Below, in pieces: positions 5,467 through 6,375 of a stretch of DNA of 6,375 nucleotides (positions are counted from its first letter, which is position 1; the number at the start of each line of letters is the position of its first letter). The notes beneath the pieces were generated by a model that saw nothing but the letters and a program-made list of their open reading frames with translations, was not told the origin of the DNA and made no database searches. A program made the translations under genes and the position numbers. The DNA comes from an uncultured Candidatus Nitrosopelagicus sp. (GTDB taxonomy: Archaea; Thermoproteota; Nitrososphaeria; Nitrososphaerales; Nitrosopumilaceae): assembly GCA_937896695.1 (NCBI GenBank), contig CALBOT010000127.1, forward strand, positions 1-6,375. Reading direction: 5' to 3'.

Positions 5467-6060
5467 TTACTTTACATCTTCAGTAAATTCGCTAATTCCA
5501 TCTTTGTTAACTACCAAAACATCGATTCCATCACCACTGAATGAATCTCTCATTGTTGCAGAACGTACTGCTTTTACAGCTAAATCTACAGCATCTTTTT
5601 CATTCATGTTTTCTTTGAACTGTGGATCTAATACACCCAATGCCATTTCAGCACCAGTACCAACTGCAGCATATTCGTCAGGGAGTACGGAACCAAGAGG
5701 ATCAAGTGTATAAATGACAGGTTTGTCAGTCATTCCTCCAACAATTACTTGAGTTAACAATGGGAAGTATCTTCGTTCATACATCATGTTGGACATCATT
5801 TTTGCAATTGTGTTTGGTGGAACATCACGTTTCAAATCCATTTTTCTAATTTTTGCTAATGCAGAAATTTGTAATGATAATAATTGCATATCAGCTACTA
5901 GACCAGCACAAGTTGCTCCAACTTTAGGAGTTATTGGAAAAGTTTTCTTTGTGGATTTACTAACCAAAAAATTTCCATATGCAATTCGTTTCTCACTAGC
6001 AAATACTACACCTTCATCAAACGTAATACCCACAGCAGTTGCACCTGGCATGTAACTCAT
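5467..6060 (-). CDS. psmB: Proteasome beta subunit lacking the catalytic Thr1
   Basis: This is a beta subunit of the archaeal 20S proteasome core, 197 residues, with the full Ntn-hydrolase fold. The N-terminus reads MSYMPGATAVGITFDEG. Aligned to Thermoplasma beta (G|TTTVGIT), the V-G-I block places Ala7 at Thr1 and Thr8 at position 2. With this offset of 6 the other key residues fall exactly in place: E17 is E23, K33 is K39, D166 is D172 and S169 is S175 (RDSFSG); S129 is replaced by T135. AGLVADMQ (52-59) and VGTGAEMALGVLD (133-145) are typical. The subunit should lack the nucleophile and may be a structural partner for a second, active beta elsewhere in the genome, as in Sulfolobus, which has two beta subunits. 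The ATG at 6060 is chosen; M4 is an alternative. A TTTTATT lies 22-28 bases upstream. Confidence 0.93.
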   Translation of the reverse strand: MSYMPGATAVGITFDEGVVFASEKRIAYGNFLVSKSTKKTFPITPKVGATCAGLVADMQLLSLQISALAKIRKMDLKRDVPPNTIAKMMSNMMYERRYFPLLTQVIVGGMTDKPVIYTLDPLGSVLPDEYAAVGTGAEMALGVLDPQFKENMNEKDAVDLAVKAVRSATMRDSFSGDGIDVLVVNKDGISEFTEDVK

Positions 6061-6081
6061 AACTACACTCTGAAAATAGAC

Positions 6082-6088
6082 AATAAAA
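6082..6088 (-). promoter_or_regulatory. Candidate TATA box for psmB
   Basis: The minus strand reads TTTTATT here, 22-28 bases before the psmB ATG (6058-6060). This spacing suits a leaderless or nearly leaderless archaeal mRNA, and no Shine-Dalgarno motif is seen in front of the ATG. The match is short and lies in AT-rich DNA. Confidence 0.35.
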
Positions 6089-6108
6089 GCATTAGTAAAA
6101 ATTTGTGA

Positions 6109-6129
6109 ATACTCCGAGTTAGGGAGTAT
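6109..6129. repeat. Inverted repeat upstream of psmB
   Basis: ATACTCC (6109-6115) and GGAGTAT (6123-6129) are perfect 7-bp arms around a 7-base loop (GAGTTAG). The centre is about 59 bases upstream of the psmB ATG, beyond the candidate TATA box. It could be a dimeric regulator's operator for psmB, or part of the 3' end of the basic repeat gene, since T-rich stretches flank it on the minus strand. Confidence 0.5.
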
Positions 6130-6131
6130 CT

Positions 6132-6137
6132 AAAAAA
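6132..6137 (-). terminator. T6 tract, candidate archaeal terminator of the basic repeat gene
   Basis: Read on the minus strand this is TTTTTT, 75 bases downstream of the stop codon at 6212-6214. It follows a GC-rich, foldable 3' stretch and lies before the psmB promoter. Archaeal RNA polymerase commonly terminates on such U-tracts. It is the only run of six T in the stretch between the two minus-strand genes. Confidence 0.35.
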
Positions 6138-6142
6138 CGGTA

Positions 6143-6208
6143 GATCGTCAATTGCCGAGAACGCATCAGCGTGTTACCGCGGTCACGTTACTGACATATT
6201 TTTCGATC
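6143..6208. other. GC-rich, foldable intergenic segment (possible structured 3' UTR or small RNA)
   Basis: This non-coding stretch is visibly richer in G+C than the AT-rich DNA beside it. TCAG-CGTG (6166-6173) can pair with CACG (6184-6187) and CTGA (6191-6194) around a 3-base bulge. The loop contains the palindrome ACCGCGGT (6176-6183). GATCG (6143-6147) can close the structure with CGATC (6204-6208). Elevated GC in intergenic DNA of AT-rich archaea sometimes marks structured RNA. No known RNA family is recognised and the strand is undetermined. Confidence 0.3.
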
Positions 6209-6211
6209 AGT

Positions 6212-6375
6212 TTAACGACGACGTCGTTTTGGAGCTTTACGTTTTGCTGCTTTGCGTTTTGGAGCTGCTTTTCGCTTTGCTGCCTTACGTTTTGGAGCTG
6301 CTTTTCGCTTTGCTGCCTTACGTTTTGGAGCTGCTTTTCGCTTTGCTGCCTTACGTTTTGGAGCTGCTTTTCGCT
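6212..6375 (-). CDS. C-terminal part of a Lys/Arg/Ala-rich repeat protein (5'-truncated)
   Basis: The last 53 whole codons of a minus-strand gene are present, ending at TAA (6212-6214); its start lies beyond the window. The translation is four copies of the 11-residue unit RKAAPKRKAAK followed by a degenerate end, RKAPKRRRR. Each unit has six basic residues, four Ala and one Pro, and no acidic residue is seen. Such (K/R)-A-A-P repeats occur in histone H1-type tails and in bacterial H1-like nucleoid proteins (Hc1/Hc2, AlgP), which bind DNA non-specifically. A chromatin- or nucleic-acid-binding role is therefore likely, but the N-terminal domain that would define the family is not visible. The open frame without stops and the tandem codon-phase repeats support it as coding. 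GC is about 48% across each repeat unit (16 of 33), well above the neighbours. Confidence 0.75.
   Translation of the reverse strand, partial: RKAAPKRKAAKRKAAPKRKAAKRKAAPKRKAAKRKAAPKRKAAKRKAPKRRRR
6256..6375. repeat. 33-bp perfect tandem repeat inside the basic protein gene
   Basis: Three identical full copies lie at 6256-6288, 6289-6321 and 6322-6354, and a fourth partial copy of 21 bases at 6355-6375 is cut by the window edge. A diverged 30-base copy lies at 6226-6255. Each unit begins GTTTTGGAGCTGC on the plus strand and corresponds to 11 codons on the minus strand. Full identity including synonymous positions points to recent duplication or gene conversion. Confidence 0.95.

Noticed and set aside
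6256..6375. 33-bp spaced tandem units considered as a CRISPR-like array.
   Set aside because: The units are directly contiguous with no variable spacers and are exact multiples of codons in an open frame, so they are a coding tandem repeat.

Overview
The window looks like a piece of an ammonia-oxidising thaumarchaeon (Nitrosopumilus-like). Three things support this: a low-GC genome, a CdvA cell-division protein with the PRC-barrel plus coiled-coil layout, and an archaeal proteasome beta subunit. Thaumarchaeal assignment is an inference from protein families and composition; no search was run. The first ~240-325 bases do not fit this picture. They are visibly richer in G+C, carry the end of an unrelated plus-strand reading frame, and contain a hairpin of the bacterial/phage terminator type. 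They are fused inside the N-terminal part of an acetyl-CoA synthetase gene. Either the clone or assembly is chimeric at its left end, or foreign DNA has broken the gene.

Layout, left to right: (1) 1-~325, foreign segment with a partial 64-residue ORF tail and a terminator hairpin. (2) Minus strand: acetyl-CoA synthetase N-terminus, broken at about 326, then cdvA upstream of it. (3) A 133-bp divergent promoter region at 1482-1614, with a near-perfect 12-bp direct repeat next to the cdvA start. (4) A plus-strand run of five closely spaced genes: a 103-residue unrecognised protein, a tandem-domain ThyX-family flavoprotein, methionine-R-sulfoxide reductase B, homoserine dehydrogenase, and an MCT-1/Tma20-like PUA protein. 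Two junctions overlap by 4 bp, and two of the genes start with TTG. (5) Minus strand: proteasome beta subunit, meeting the PUA gene tail to tail with one base between them. (6) A 151-bp intergenic stretch with an inverted repeat, a T6 tract and a GC-rich foldable segment. (7) The C-terminal end of a Lys/Arg/Ala-rich tandem-repeat protein, running off the right edge on the minus strand.

The plus-strand run is housekeeping: dTMP synthesis (probable), repair of oxidised methionine, the aspartate-family amino-acid pathway (threonine/methionine precursor) and translation. The flanking genes cover cell division, acetate activation, protein degradation and probable nucleic-acid binding. No mobile element, CRISPR array, tRNA or rRNA is visible.

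The points most worth a second look are: the proteasome beta subunit has Ala where the catalytic Thr1 should be, while the rest of the catalytic set is kept; the ThyX-like protein has its signature motif divided between two degenerate halves; the right end holds 33-bp repeats, identical at the DNA level, that encode a basic 11-residue unit; and the left end carries the chimeric junction.
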